DNA of 64,000 bases from Cenococcum geophilum 1.58 (taxonomy: Eukaryota > Ascomycota > Dothideomycetes > Gloniales > Gloniaceae), in assembly GCA_001692895.1 (NCBI GenBank), contig KV748195.1, positions 1,054,001-1,118,000 of the forward strand, given 5' to 3'. Below are positions 32,401-43,102 of the stretch, piece after piece. The translations under genes and the position numbers were made by a program. How positions within the stretch are numbered: the first letter of the stretch is position 1; each line of letters starts with the position of its first letter. The notes under the pieces were generated by a model, which did not search any database, was not told the DNA's origin, and was given only the letters and a program-made list of their open reading frames with translations.

Positions 32401-34969
32401 ATTTCTATACTGGTGAGGTAGTACGGGTTGTGGTTAAAAGATTCCTAAATGTACGTCTATAGAGTCTCTCCCTATATAAGGAATGGGTGTCCGAATTGTT
32501 ATATAATTGGTAAGGTAATATACTTGCTTCTTGGGGTAGTTATAGGGCCTATTAGGGTGTCCGTAATATTATTATAGTATACCTATAACCTTATATCTAT
32601 AAGATAGAGTAGAGAGGGGGTGTCTGCTTTTATTATGTGGAAGTTAACTAGGCTAATTAGAGTCTTAACTTTAACTAATCTAATTAATATAGTTAAGCTG
32701 ATGCCGAATTAGACGTTTACGGTCCTAGTTTACGTAATATTAATATCCGTATTGTTATTTGTGGTGGTCCTATATGCGAGGTATTGTCCGTAGCTTGCGG
32801 TAGACTTCTTAGAGGCACCTATGTTAATTATAACGCCGTAGAATTTCTTAGGGGTATAGCGTTCTGTGGTGATATATGTAAATAGGTCCTGCTTATAATC
32901 TATAATGTTTATAATAGGGGCGCTTATAGAATGGTTTTTAGGCGTAACTAAGTATATAAAGGAACGGTCGGCTAATACGGTTGTAATATTAAAGGCTTAG
33001 CTGTCTGTAAAAGGTTTAAAAGTGGTTAGGAATATCTTTAAGGTTTCCTATTCTTAGGCGTTTAAGCTAAAGTTAATTATAAGGGCTTCTATTAACTTAT
33101 TAGGAGGCTTTCCGCTTCCTTTTCTTTGTATTCTAAAATGAACTAGTTAATATGGCTATTAAGTCTCTTTCTGGACTTATTACGTTCTTTCTAGGTATGC
33201 CTTATAGACTAATATCCTTCCTTACTGTATACGAAGCACTTCCGGCTAGTTTGTCTGCGGGGGTATATTTTTGTATAGGAGTTATTATAGGGGTTGCGGG
33301 TAGGACCTAGTTAATGCGGGTACTGCTAGCGGTAGTAGCGGTCCGTAAAGTAGACGTCTAAGTCTATTTGCGGATATTAAATATCTGCAATAAAGGCTTA
33401 AGTGCTGCCTAGTGGGTTTAAGACTTTATACGTTATAATAGAGGAGCGTAGATTATTAATAAGGCTAGCTAAGGTGTCTATAGGCTTATAATAGGCGTAC
33501 TTATAGGGTTCTACTTTCTGGTAGGCCGTAATAAGTTTGTTATATAGGAAGTTGTCTATTTAAAGTTTAGCGTTAAAGCTGTGCTATAGGTGCCAAAGGT
33601 CTTTAATAAGAATTTGTAGGTACTCTATAGTTAATTTTTTAGTATTTTTATTAATTACGGTCCGTAGCTTAATTGTATTCTATTGGGTAAGAATATTACG
33701 CTTATATTTTAGTCCTTTAAAGTAGTTACGTATAGCTTTATATAGCTTATTAAAGGGAACACCAAGGGGGTTACTCTTAAGGTTGGTGTAGTAGTGGTTA
33801 AGTGCTAGGCCGCGTAGTATAGTAGAGTAGGCTTAGCTAAACTTCTGTTTAGGAATATCGGCCTTCTAATAGAGGTCCGTAAAGATAGTTAGTTTAAAGT
33901 TAAAGTTGTTATTTTTACCGCTATACTTGGATTTATTAGTGTAGAACTTAGCTAGGTTAGCTAGCTCCTTACTATAGGTCTTTACTTAGGTAGTTTGCGG
34001 ATCTATAACTTAAGTAACGGAAGGGGTTTAGTCCGTATTTTGGTTTATAGGGGTATTATAGTCCGTAATTTGGGTTATAGTAGTATTATAGTCCGTAACT
34101 TAAGTATTAGGTATACTTTGGCTAGTAAGATTAATTCTAATGCTACTTGGGTTTGTGGAACGAATTTGGTTAAATGGGTTAGCTATAAGGCTAGAGATTT
34201 TATTAAGTTTAAAAGAGGTAAAGAGGTTGCTGGTTTTAATATAATCTAAGATTTGGTCTTTAGTCTATTCCGTTTGGTCCTCTTTATATAATATGTCGTA
34301 TAGAGACCGTGTAATAGTAACTTGTTTGTCCCTTTTAACCTATACGCCTTAGTGACGTAGAAGGGTTTATAGGTTATAGATAGTAGTAGGGTTATAAGCC
34401 TTAAAAATAGCTTCTGTAAAGTCCATAAAGTCTTCCTTATATTGCTCCTATAGGTTGTTATTTATAAGCTTAAAATATCCGTATTTAAGGATTTTATATT
34501 TAATGTAGTTGTTAATATTAGTTATGGACGTAAGGTTAACTCCTTAGCTCTATTTCTCTTAACCTTTATTAATCTGCTTACTTATGTCTGCTATGCTGTG
34601 TAGTGTAGTACATAGTGGGTAGAAAAGGTCTTATAGTGGTCTGTAAAGGCGGTTAATAGGTCCGTAACGGTTTGTAGGAGGGTAGGGGATTTCTATAAGG
34701 TCTTGTAACGGTCTATAAAGGTAATTAGCAGGTCTGTAGTGGTTTGTAGGAGGGTAGGGGGTTCCGTAAAGGTCTGTATTCGCGTTTATAAACTTCTAGT
34801 AAACCGTACTAAGACTTGAATAAGTATATAGAGTTGGTAATAGTCTGTAATCCCCGGCTTTTAACCTTCTAGTAGGTTATACTAGGAGTCTAAATGGGTG
34901 GTTACTGTTGAGTATTGCTTAGGGGGGAGGTGTTAAGTAATTGCTGATCTGTGCGCGCTTACTAATTAG
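29458..34969 (-). pseudogene. Copia-1 D gag-pol, minus strand, stop-riddled
   Basis: Order on the minus strand is gag (about 34900-33300), integrase (about 33000-32000), reverse transcriptase (about 31200-30550) and RNase H (about 30400-29750). The RT is the securely read part; the limits of the others are estimated from element structure. A 33-bp unit containing AGTCCGTAATTTGGGTTATA is repeated about three times at 34030-34110. The 84-codon + strand frame at 33995-34249 is antisense to it and not a gene. The octamer GTCCGTAA recurs many times across the element. Confidence 0.75.
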
Positions 34970-35233
34970 TATTTGTATTAACTTAATAATATAATTGAGT
35001 TATATCCTAGGGCACGAAATACGTATAGTACCGTATGCTCTTTAGGATGGTGGTGACTGTCAATTCTATTGAGGTAGACTACGTAGTCTATATACTAACG
35101 CATCTCCCCCCTAATTAGTTAGTGCTTTATAAGTGCACTAGACGCGTAAGCGGGTAGTTAGTATACTAAACGCGTGCTTGGCGTACCGAACGTGTAAGTA
35201 CGCGGTTGGTATAACAGGTGCTATAATTATATA
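34970..35233 (-). repeat. Copia-1 D LTR (5' LTR in element sense)
   Basis: 264 bp, from TATTTGTATTAAC (TG changed to TA) to AATTATATA (CA changed to TA). It is 20 bp longer than the other LTR because of a partial internal duplication around CGCGTGCTTGGCGTACCGAA. Confidence 0.9.
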
Positions 35234-36930
35234 TTACCTTTACAATAAGCTTATACGAAATTAATTAAATAATTAAGGAAAAGGGAAGTAAGCTTAGTAG
35301 ATAAGAAAGTAAGCTTATAGATAAGGAACTAATAGAATAAAAGCTACCCTATTAATGCTAGAAATTTAAAAATATATTCTCTAAAGTAGTATCTAATATA
35401 CTTCTACCTTACTAACTATATAACTATAAGATTAAGATTAAGCAGGGTAAGGAAAATATCCTTAGCTTTAGCCCCCTCTATAAGTAGTTTATTACTAAAT
35501 TATAGGCTATAAAGTAGTATTTTATTAATAACCTAAATAAGGGCTTTATTAAGCCTAGCTAAGCCCCTTTTACCTCGCCTATGCTCTTTATTAAAAAGCT
35601 AAATAAAGGACTCTATTTCTGTATTAACTACTATAAGCTAAATAATATAACCCGTAAGGACCGCTATCCGCTTTCCTTACTTAATAAAACTTTAGCCTAA
35701 ATAAGTAGAGCTAAGGTCTTTATAAAGCTTAATATCCGCTAAGCCTTTTATTAAATTAGGATAGACCCTAGGTCTAAGAATCTTATTATATTTTAGATCT
35801 ATTACGGAATATATAAATATAAGGTACTCCCTTTTAGACTAACTAACGAACTAGCTATATATTAGCGGTATATAAATAATATACTCTTTAACTACCTTAA
35901 CGACTTCTATACGGCCTATTTAGATAATATTATAATCTACTTTAAGAATAAGCTAGAATANAAGGAGNACGTCNATAAAGTCNNATAANNGCTCNATAAG
36001 GCTAGCCTCTAGGTTAATATTAAGAAGTTAGAGTTTAGTATTAAGCGTATAAAGTACCTAGGCTTTATTATTAGTATAAATAAAATTAAAGCCAACCTAG
36101 AGAAAATGGCCGTAATTAACTAGTAGGTACCCCTATAGACTATAAAGGGGGTATAATTATTTTTAGGGGTTTATAACTTTTACTAACGCTTTATTAAGAA
36201 CTATAGCAAAATTACCTAGCCTCTTAACTGTCTTACTAAAAAAGACCAGCCCTTTTACTTTAACGCCATATATAGGCAGGCCTTTAGTAAGCTTAAAAAA
36301 CGGCTAGTATTAGCTCCCTTACTTACCTATTTTAACCTAAAATGGCTATTAATATTAGAAACTAATGCCTTAAGCGGTATAATAGCTAGAATTTTTTCCT
36401 AAAAGTAACTAGATAAAGAATAGTACCCTATTATATACTATTTAAAGACTATAATAGATGCTAAGCTAAACTACTATATCTATAATAAAGAAATGCTGGC
36501 TATTATCTCTAGCTTTTAGTACTGGCGTATATAGCCAGAGGGGACCCCTAAGCCAATTAAGGTAGTTTTAAATTATAAGCCTTAGAATACTTTATAATAA
36601 CTAAGGCCCTTACGGCCTAATAGGCACGCTAAGCAGATACTCTATCTTAGTTTAACTTCTTAATTATATATAGACTAGGTGCTATAAACTATATAGATAC
36701 TCTTATAAGGTGTAAATAAAACCTAAATAACTAGACGGCTATAAAGATCTTATTATAAACCTAAACGCTACTATAACTAGAATACCTTAACCCCTAAATA
36801 TAGGCAGAACTAAATACGGACTCTTTAGATACTAAAATATATTCTATTAACTCTATAGAATTGGACCTTATTAATAAACTACTATAGGTAAACTGTACGG
36901 CCCCTTCTCTATAGAAGTACTATAAAAAGG
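35234..36930 (+). pseudogene. Gypsy-1 C reverse transcriptase and RNase H
   Basis: Continues the C polyprotein after the Copia insertion. FCINYYKLNNITRKDRYPL near 35620-35680 and the active-site box AYLDNIIIYF near 35918-35950 (second Asp changed to Asn) identify a Ty3/Gypsy reverse transcriptase. The RNase H segment runs to about 36600. Eight ambiguous bases (N) lie at 35961-35995, exactly after the active site, so part of this reading is uncertain. It is cut by B; the last five bases, AAAGG, are duplicated at 41817. Confidence 0.85.
35961..35996. other. Ambiguous bases (N) in the assembly
   Basis: A cluster of single and paired N within 36 bases of C's reverse transcriptase. It suggests consensus uncertainty between near-identical repeat copies rather than a gap. 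Confidence 0.9.
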
Positions 36931-37153
36931 TATTAGTGACTTAGTTAATCGAGGTATAGGCACGGCAAAAGGGACGCGTAAGCCTATACGATTGGATTGT
37001 CTATAAACGAGAATCTAAAGCTAGGGAAAGGAAAGAAGAAGAGTAGCGCCGTTTAATATTTTATAAGATCCTCGCGTTATATAACCGCAATATACAGCAA
37101 TCTATAGCAACTCGCCGGTGCGAAGTTCTGCCAAGTTCTGCAGTGCCGTAACA
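36931..37153 (-). repeat. Gypsy-1 B LTR (3' in element sense)
   Basis: TATTAGTGACTTAG to GTGCCGTAACA, 223 bp, followed by TTACCCCCCCCCC, the minus-strand polypurine tract. Confidence 0.9.
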
Positions 37154-40100
37154 TTACCCCCCCCCCTCTAAAAAAGCCTGCCCTCAGGCTTTGTCGCTAA
37201 AAGTCTTAATAAAAAAAATCTAACCAATTAGATAACTTTAACCGCTAGTTAAAGTTCCTAGATATCTTAAGACCTTATATAACTAAGAAATTTCTAGGGC
37301 GTTTTTATCCTTATATTCTTCTAGTAGCTTATTATTTTTATTATACTAACATTCTATCTACTTATCTAGGTACTTTAGCGGTCTAGGTTTATTAGGGTAA
37401 TAGCTATAAAACTTTTAAAGCTTATAGGGACTACTTATAAAGTTCTATATAGGGTACTAAGTAAGGTCTAGGTTATATCCTTTCCCACTAATATAATACT
37501 TTAACGTTCCCTTTACAAGTTTATAGGCTAGTATTTCTTTAATTTCCCATTTATTATCGCTATTAACTTAAATTAGTAAGGGAAGTTCATTCTTTTATCT
37601 GGGTAGTAGGTTATTTATAGCTTTCCGTAGCTTATCCGGTAAAAAAATAGGGTGAACTTTAATTAAGTCTAGGAGTTTAACCTTATATAAGTTGCCTACT
37701 TTGTTAAAAATCTTATACGGTCCTACTATCTTATAGTCTAGCTTATAGTTAGGCCATTCTATCTTCTAGTTCTTTATTATAATCCAGACTATATTACCTA
37801 CAGTAAAGTTAGGCTTACACCTATACTGATTCGCCTACTATTTTATTAATTTCTAAGCCTTTTTTTAGGTTTATACGGGCTACTTTCTAGGCTTCTTCTA
37901 AGCGCTTAGCGTACTACTAGGCTTCCTTATAAGATAGTTTTTCGCGTATAGTTTAGGGCCCTTCTAGTCTTTCCCAGTTAAAGCTTATACGGGGTAGGTA
38001 ATCCATTTCTAGTTAAATAGGGGCAAATCTGGTAGAGTCGTGGGGTAGGGTTACTTGGGCGTAGTTTATTAAGGGTAATAGTTCGGCCTAGTTATCCTAG
38101 AAGTAGTTAATAAAAGGCCAGAGTCTCTAGTCCAAGTATTGATTTATAATCTCCGTTTAACTATCTATCTACTTTTAGCAGTAAACGCTAGCTATAACAC
38201 TATCTAAGGCATCGGTTTCTAGCATTAAGGGCCGTTTTAGGTCAAAGTAGGCGAGTAAGGGAGCAGAGACCAGTCATTTCTTAAGCTTATTAAAGGCCTG
38301 CCTATATACGGTATTAAAGTAAAAGGGCCGGTCCTTATAGGTAAGTAGGCTTAGTAGCTAGGTAATTCTACTATAATTCTTAATAAAGCGTTAGTAGAAG
38401 TTATAGAACCCTAAGAATAACTACACCCCCTTTACAGTCCTTAGGGGTACCTATTTGTTAATTACGGCTGTCTTTTCTAAGTCTGCCTTAATCCCATTTA
38501 TACTAATAATAAACCCTAAGTACTTTATACGCTTAATACTAAATTCTAACTTTTTAATATTAGCTTAGAGGCTAGCTTTCTAAAGCCGTTATAGGACTTT
38601 ATAGATATGCTCTTTATATTCTAGTTTATTTTTAGAGTAGATTATAATATTATCTAGGTATACTATATAGAAGTTATTAAGGTAGTTAAATAGTACGTCA
38701 TTTATATATCATTAGTATATAGCTAGTCCGTTAGTCAGTTTAAAAGGTAGTACTTTATATTTATACGTTCCGTAACGGGTCTAAAACGTAGTAAGGTCTT
38801 TTAATTTAGGGTTTATTCTAATTTAGTAAAAAGCCTAGCGGATATTAAGCTTTATAAAGATCTTAGCTCTACTTATTTGGGCTAAAGTCTTATTAAGTAA
38901 AGGCAGTAGGTAGTGGTCTTTAAGGGTTAAATTATTAAGCTTATAGTAGTTCATACAGAAACAATGTCCTTTATTTAGCTTTTTAGTAAAGAGAATAGGT
39001 AAATTAAAAGGGGCTTAACTAGGCTTAATAAAGCCCTTATTTAGGTTATTAATAAGATACTACTTTATAGCCTATAATTTAGCAGTAAATTGCTGTTAAA
39101 GGGGGCTATAGCTAAGGGTAACTACCTTATCTAGCTTAATTTTAATTTTATAGTTATATGGTCGGTAAGGCAGGAGTATATTAAACGCTACTTTAGAGAA
39201 GGTATTTTTAAATTTCTAATATTAATAGGGCAGTTTCTATTCTACTAGCTCCTTATTTATAAGCTCACCTTTCTTTTAGGCTAGGGCTTCTTTCTTTTAG
39301 GCTAGGGCTTCTTTCTTTTAATTATTTAATCAATTTTCTATAAGCTAGTTATAAAGGTAATAGTATTAGGCTAAACTAGGTTCCGGTAGAATCCTATAGC
39401 GCTAATATAGTAGATATTAACTAGTAGGAGGTCCGTAGGTTTCTTTACGGATATTTATTAGGCCGTATTTTACGGTGTAGAGTTTATAGTCTTCCTTAGC
39501 TTACATTCTATTTTCTATAAGTTATTCTTCTGGTTTATTAGTTTAGTATATTATCTAATATCCCTAGCCTTCCTTTATAGCTGCGTAGGGCCTAAGTTTT
39601 CTATTAGGGATTTAGCTAGGCTACTACTAACTTTCTAAGTATTTAGTGTGGGTAGTATAATATAGGCAGTCTGGGGGCGGCGTAATATACAGATCCGTTA
39701 CGGATTAAGCTATATATCCTTCTTAAGAGCCTAGTCCCTATACGTCGCATTAGCCTAGTATATAGTGTTTATCTATAGCCGTATAAGGTTTTCTATTATA
39801 ATACTAATCTCTTTTATAAAGGAAGGCGTTAGGGGTATAGTTTTGGGCTAGATAAGCTACCTATTCTATATATTAAGCTATAAGCCTAAATAGGCTAGCT
39901 AATTTCTCTTTAAGATTATATTATAGCTTCTAAGGTCCGTAATAAGGAAGGGGATATTATATTACCTTTATCTATTAACGCGGAAGTAAATCCGCAAGAT
40001 AGTTATAATAGGTAGCCCTATCTATCTATTATAACCATAAATATGGATTAGTTTAGGCAGTTCTTTAAAAAATATATTTAAAAAGTTAGCTAGTTATACA

Positions 40101-41593
40101 ACGCACTTTATATTAATTAAGGTAAAGGCATTTACTCCTAAGTTAGCTAAAGTAGAGGTTAAAACTTAATATTTATTACAAAATAAAGTATAAGGAATAG
40201 TGCAGCTTTTTTTATTAACTAGCTGACCTAGATTAATATATAATGTATTAATCCCTTTTAACCCTAAAGAGGAGTCTTCCTTTAAGGTTCCTCTTTTTCT
40301 AGCTTTATACTATCCTCCTAAATTAATAAAACCTTATTTATCTTTACCTTTATTAAGCAGTTCCTTATAAGGTGGCCTATTTAACCGTATAAAAAGTAAG
40401 CTTTTTAATTGCTAAGGGCCTATATATAGGGGTTGCTATATATAGGCCGGGTGTATACTAGGCCTATAGTAAGGGTAGCTGCGCAGCTAGCTGCTAAGTT
40501 AACTATAGGAGTTGCCGATTATGCCAGGGCACTACGGGCCGTACTTATAGTACTTACGGCCTAGTTTGCGAGGTTTCTAGTTTTTAGCTAATTAGCGCAT
40601 ACCTTAATTTAATAAAGGCCTTAGTTAATAGCTAGGTAATAGTCTATAAGTTCCTTTAACGTCTATATTATAGTATAAGCTAGTAATATAGCCCGCTATA
40701 GGTCTAGGGTAAGCTTATTAAAGAGGTTTAGTAGTAGGTCTTCTTAGGGGATCTAGGCCTATTCGGCTAGGTATAGAAAGCGGGTTTAAAAGGCTAAAAA
40801 GGTCTCCGTTGTTTTTATATTTAGGCTTTTATAGCTCAGGCGGGCGTTTTATACTTTAAAAGGGTCTTTATAAATAAAAGATAAGTATTTAATTATTTCT
40901 TCTTTAGCGATAAAGGGGTTTATTAAGTCTTTAATATATTACAGGCGTAAATACGTCTAAGCGTCTTCGCTAGTACGGCCGAAAACGTAGGCTATTCTAG
41001 CTTAGGCGTTAGGGAAGTGGTCTATATTAACTTTAAGCTTATTCCATAATTAAAGCTTTTAATTATTAAATATAGGGTTGGTTCCGTCTATAAGTAGCGG
41101 GGGATCTATAACCTTTACCGACCGCTTCGGTGCTATATAGGCCTTAGTAGATCTATTAAGGCGCTAGGATAGGGCCTAAAGGACTATATTAAGTCTTTAG
41201 TTGTTTAATAATAACTTATTATTAGATATAGGGGTATCTCTAGCTTTAAGCAGCTCTTGCAGTTATTTAATTTCGGTATTAATAGCCGTAAGCTCCGCCT
41301 AGGGGGTTAAAACGTTAATTGTTTCTTTGTCTAAAGTATTTAAGGGTCCTACAGCTGCTTTACCTACTACTATAGTTCGTGGTATAGTAGTAGGGGTATT
41401 AGATAATTTTAGGTAATTTCTTTAGAGGTTCTAGTCTATGCGTATCTTATAGGTCCTTTCCTTAGGGTTCTATTCTTTTCTTTTAAGTCCTGTCCTTATA
41501 GTCCTAGTAATATCCTTAGGGTCCTATTCCGTATTCTTATAGATATATTTAAGTTCCCTCCTAGGAAGAAAAAGTAGAGTAAGCTTTAGATAA
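37154..41593 (-). pseudogene. Gypsy-1 B gag-pol with internal deletion
   Basis: On the minus strand the gag zinc knuckle lies at about 40365-40410 (AYFLYG*IGHLIRNC). The protease follows near 40000, then the reverse transcriptase with VYLDNIIIYS near 38635-38670. The RNase H to integrase stretch is lost at about 38172, where CTATCTATCT joins directly to a segment that in G lies 1,115 bp further on. Without this region the element could not integrate on its own, apart from its many RIP stops. Confidence 0.85.
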
Positions 41594-41816
41594 TATTAGC
41601 GACTTAGTTAATTAAGGCATAGGCACGGCAAAAGGGACGCGTAAGCCTATATAATTAGATTGTCTATAAACAAGAATCTAAAGCTAGGGAAAGGAAAGAA
41701 GAAGAGTAGCGCCGTTTGATGTTTTATAAGATCCTTACGTCACGTAACCGCAATATGTGGCAATCTGTGGCAACTTACTGGTGCAAAGTTCTACTAAGTT
41801 CTGCAGTGCCGTAATA
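41594..41816 (-). repeat. Gypsy-1 B LTR (5' in element sense)
   Basis: TATTAGCGACTTAG to GTGCCGTAATA, 223 bp. Confidence 0.9.
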
Positions 41817-42825
41817 AAAGGAAGGAACGTTACTAGCCTATAGTCCCTTAAAAGTAAACTACTTAAATACTAGGAATAGCTAGTAGTAGTAAAGGAATAG
41901 AACTTATGGGCTTAGATTATTGCTAAAGCATATACCTAGGTTTCTACGGCCTACCCTAGAAAAAATAAGACCTATAAAATTATTAGCAACCGTTACTACT
42001 AGCCTAAAATAGTTATAAATATTAACCGTTATATACGGAACAATAATAACTACTATAGGTCTATAATTCTATAAGATAAAACCCTAGGATTATTAAAACC
42101 TCTTTTAATACCTAACCGCCCTTAGTAGTATATCTCGATAGATTTCTATAAACTACCTATAGACCGTAACGGATATAATATAGTTATAATTCTAGTTAAC
42201 GGCTTTAGTAAGCGCCTGTTCTTAATTCCCTATTATAAGAATATTAATACTAAGGAGGCGGCCCAACTATATATTTACTACGTCTACCCTATTTACGGAC
42301 TACTAGATACTATTATATTAGACTATAGGCTATAGTTTATATTAGCTTTCTAAAATGAGTTTACCTAGATCCTAGGGATTAAGCTAAAGCTTTCTATAGC
42401 GTACTACTCCTAGATAAATAGCTAGATGGAGATTATAAATTAATACTTAGACTAGAGACTTCGGCCCTTTATTAACTACTTCTAGGACAATTAGGGTAAA
42501 CTATTACCCCTAATAAACTACGCCCAGGCAATCTTACCCTATAACTCTATAGGATTTACACCTATCTAACTAGGAATAGGGTATTTACCCTAAATAAGCT
42601 TTAACTAGGATAGGCTAAAAGGACTATAGACTATATATAAGAAACTATCTTATAAGGAAGCCTAGTAGTACGCTAAGCGCTTAGAGGAAGCCTAGGTGGT
42701 AGCCTATACTAATCTAGAAAAGGCCTAAAGGTTAATAAAATAGTAGGTAAATAAGTATAGGCGTAAGCCCGACTTTACTATAGGAGATATCGTCTAGGTT
42801 ATAACAAAGAACTAGTATTAGCAAC
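41817..42825 (+). pseudogene. Gypsy-1 C integrase
   Basis: The + strand resumes after B. YRIISNRYY then a Cys-type zinc-binding stretch near 41955-42060, LLKPLLIPNRP near 42090, and the DDE core near 42130-42420, with stops of RIP type. The same reading occurs in H from 63590. It is cut by E; the last five bases, ACTAG (42821-42825), are duplicated at 50934-50938. Confidence 0.8.
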
Positions 42826-43102
42826 TTAGTTAATTAAGGTATAAGTATAGTAAGAGAGATACGTAAGCCTATACAATTAGTAGTTTATAAATAAGAATCT
42901 AAAGCTAAAGAAAGAAAAGGAGACGGAGGGTAGCGCCGCTTAATATTATATACAATCCTTTAGTTATATAACGGTAACTATCTAAAACTATATAAAACTA
43001 TCTATAACTATTTACAACTATCTATAACTATCTATAACTGTCCGCTATAATCTACTAATATCTATTAGCTATAATCTACCAGTTTCCACCAGTGCTATAA
43101 CA
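42826..43102 (-). repeat. Gypsy-1 E LTR (3' in element sense) with decamer array
   Basis: 277 bp. About six to seven units near CTATCTATAA/CTATATAAAA lie at 42975-43045. They make this LTR longer than those of B, G and H and define a subfamily with C. Confidence 0.88.

Larger units (their letters stand above)
29214..35233 (-). mobile_element. Copia-1 element D (6,020 bp), inserted in Gypsy-1 C
   Basis: LTRs lie at 29214-29457 and 34970-35233, with perfect 5-bp target duplication TTACC (29209-29213 and 35234-35238). It is encoded on the minus strand. The reverse transcriptase entry reads DVPQGVHIFNSRFINKIK near 31080-31160 and the core reads STYNPCLLYT...NTLFLADRTF near 30610-30715, diagnostic of fungal Ty1/Copia. 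It is RIP-degraded but less so than C. The two LTRs differ by a 20-bp indel plus transitions. Confidence 0.93.
36931..41816 (-). mobile_element. Gypsy-1 element B, deletion derivative (4,886 bp), inserted in C
   Basis: LTRs at 36931-37153 and 41594-41816 (223 bp each) are flanked by the perfect 5-bp duplication AAAGG (36926-36930 and 41817-41821). It is minus-oriented: the C-run after the left LTR is the polypurine tract on the other strand. Compared with G, the stretch corresponding to 54441-55555 (about 1,115 bp) is missing at about 38172. Adding it back gives 6,001 bp. The LTRs differ by 27 transitions and no transversions by my count. Confidence 0.93.

Noticed and set aside
33995-34249. 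84-codon + strand frame
   Set aside because: Antisense to Copia D and composed of a short internal tandem repeat; no domain.
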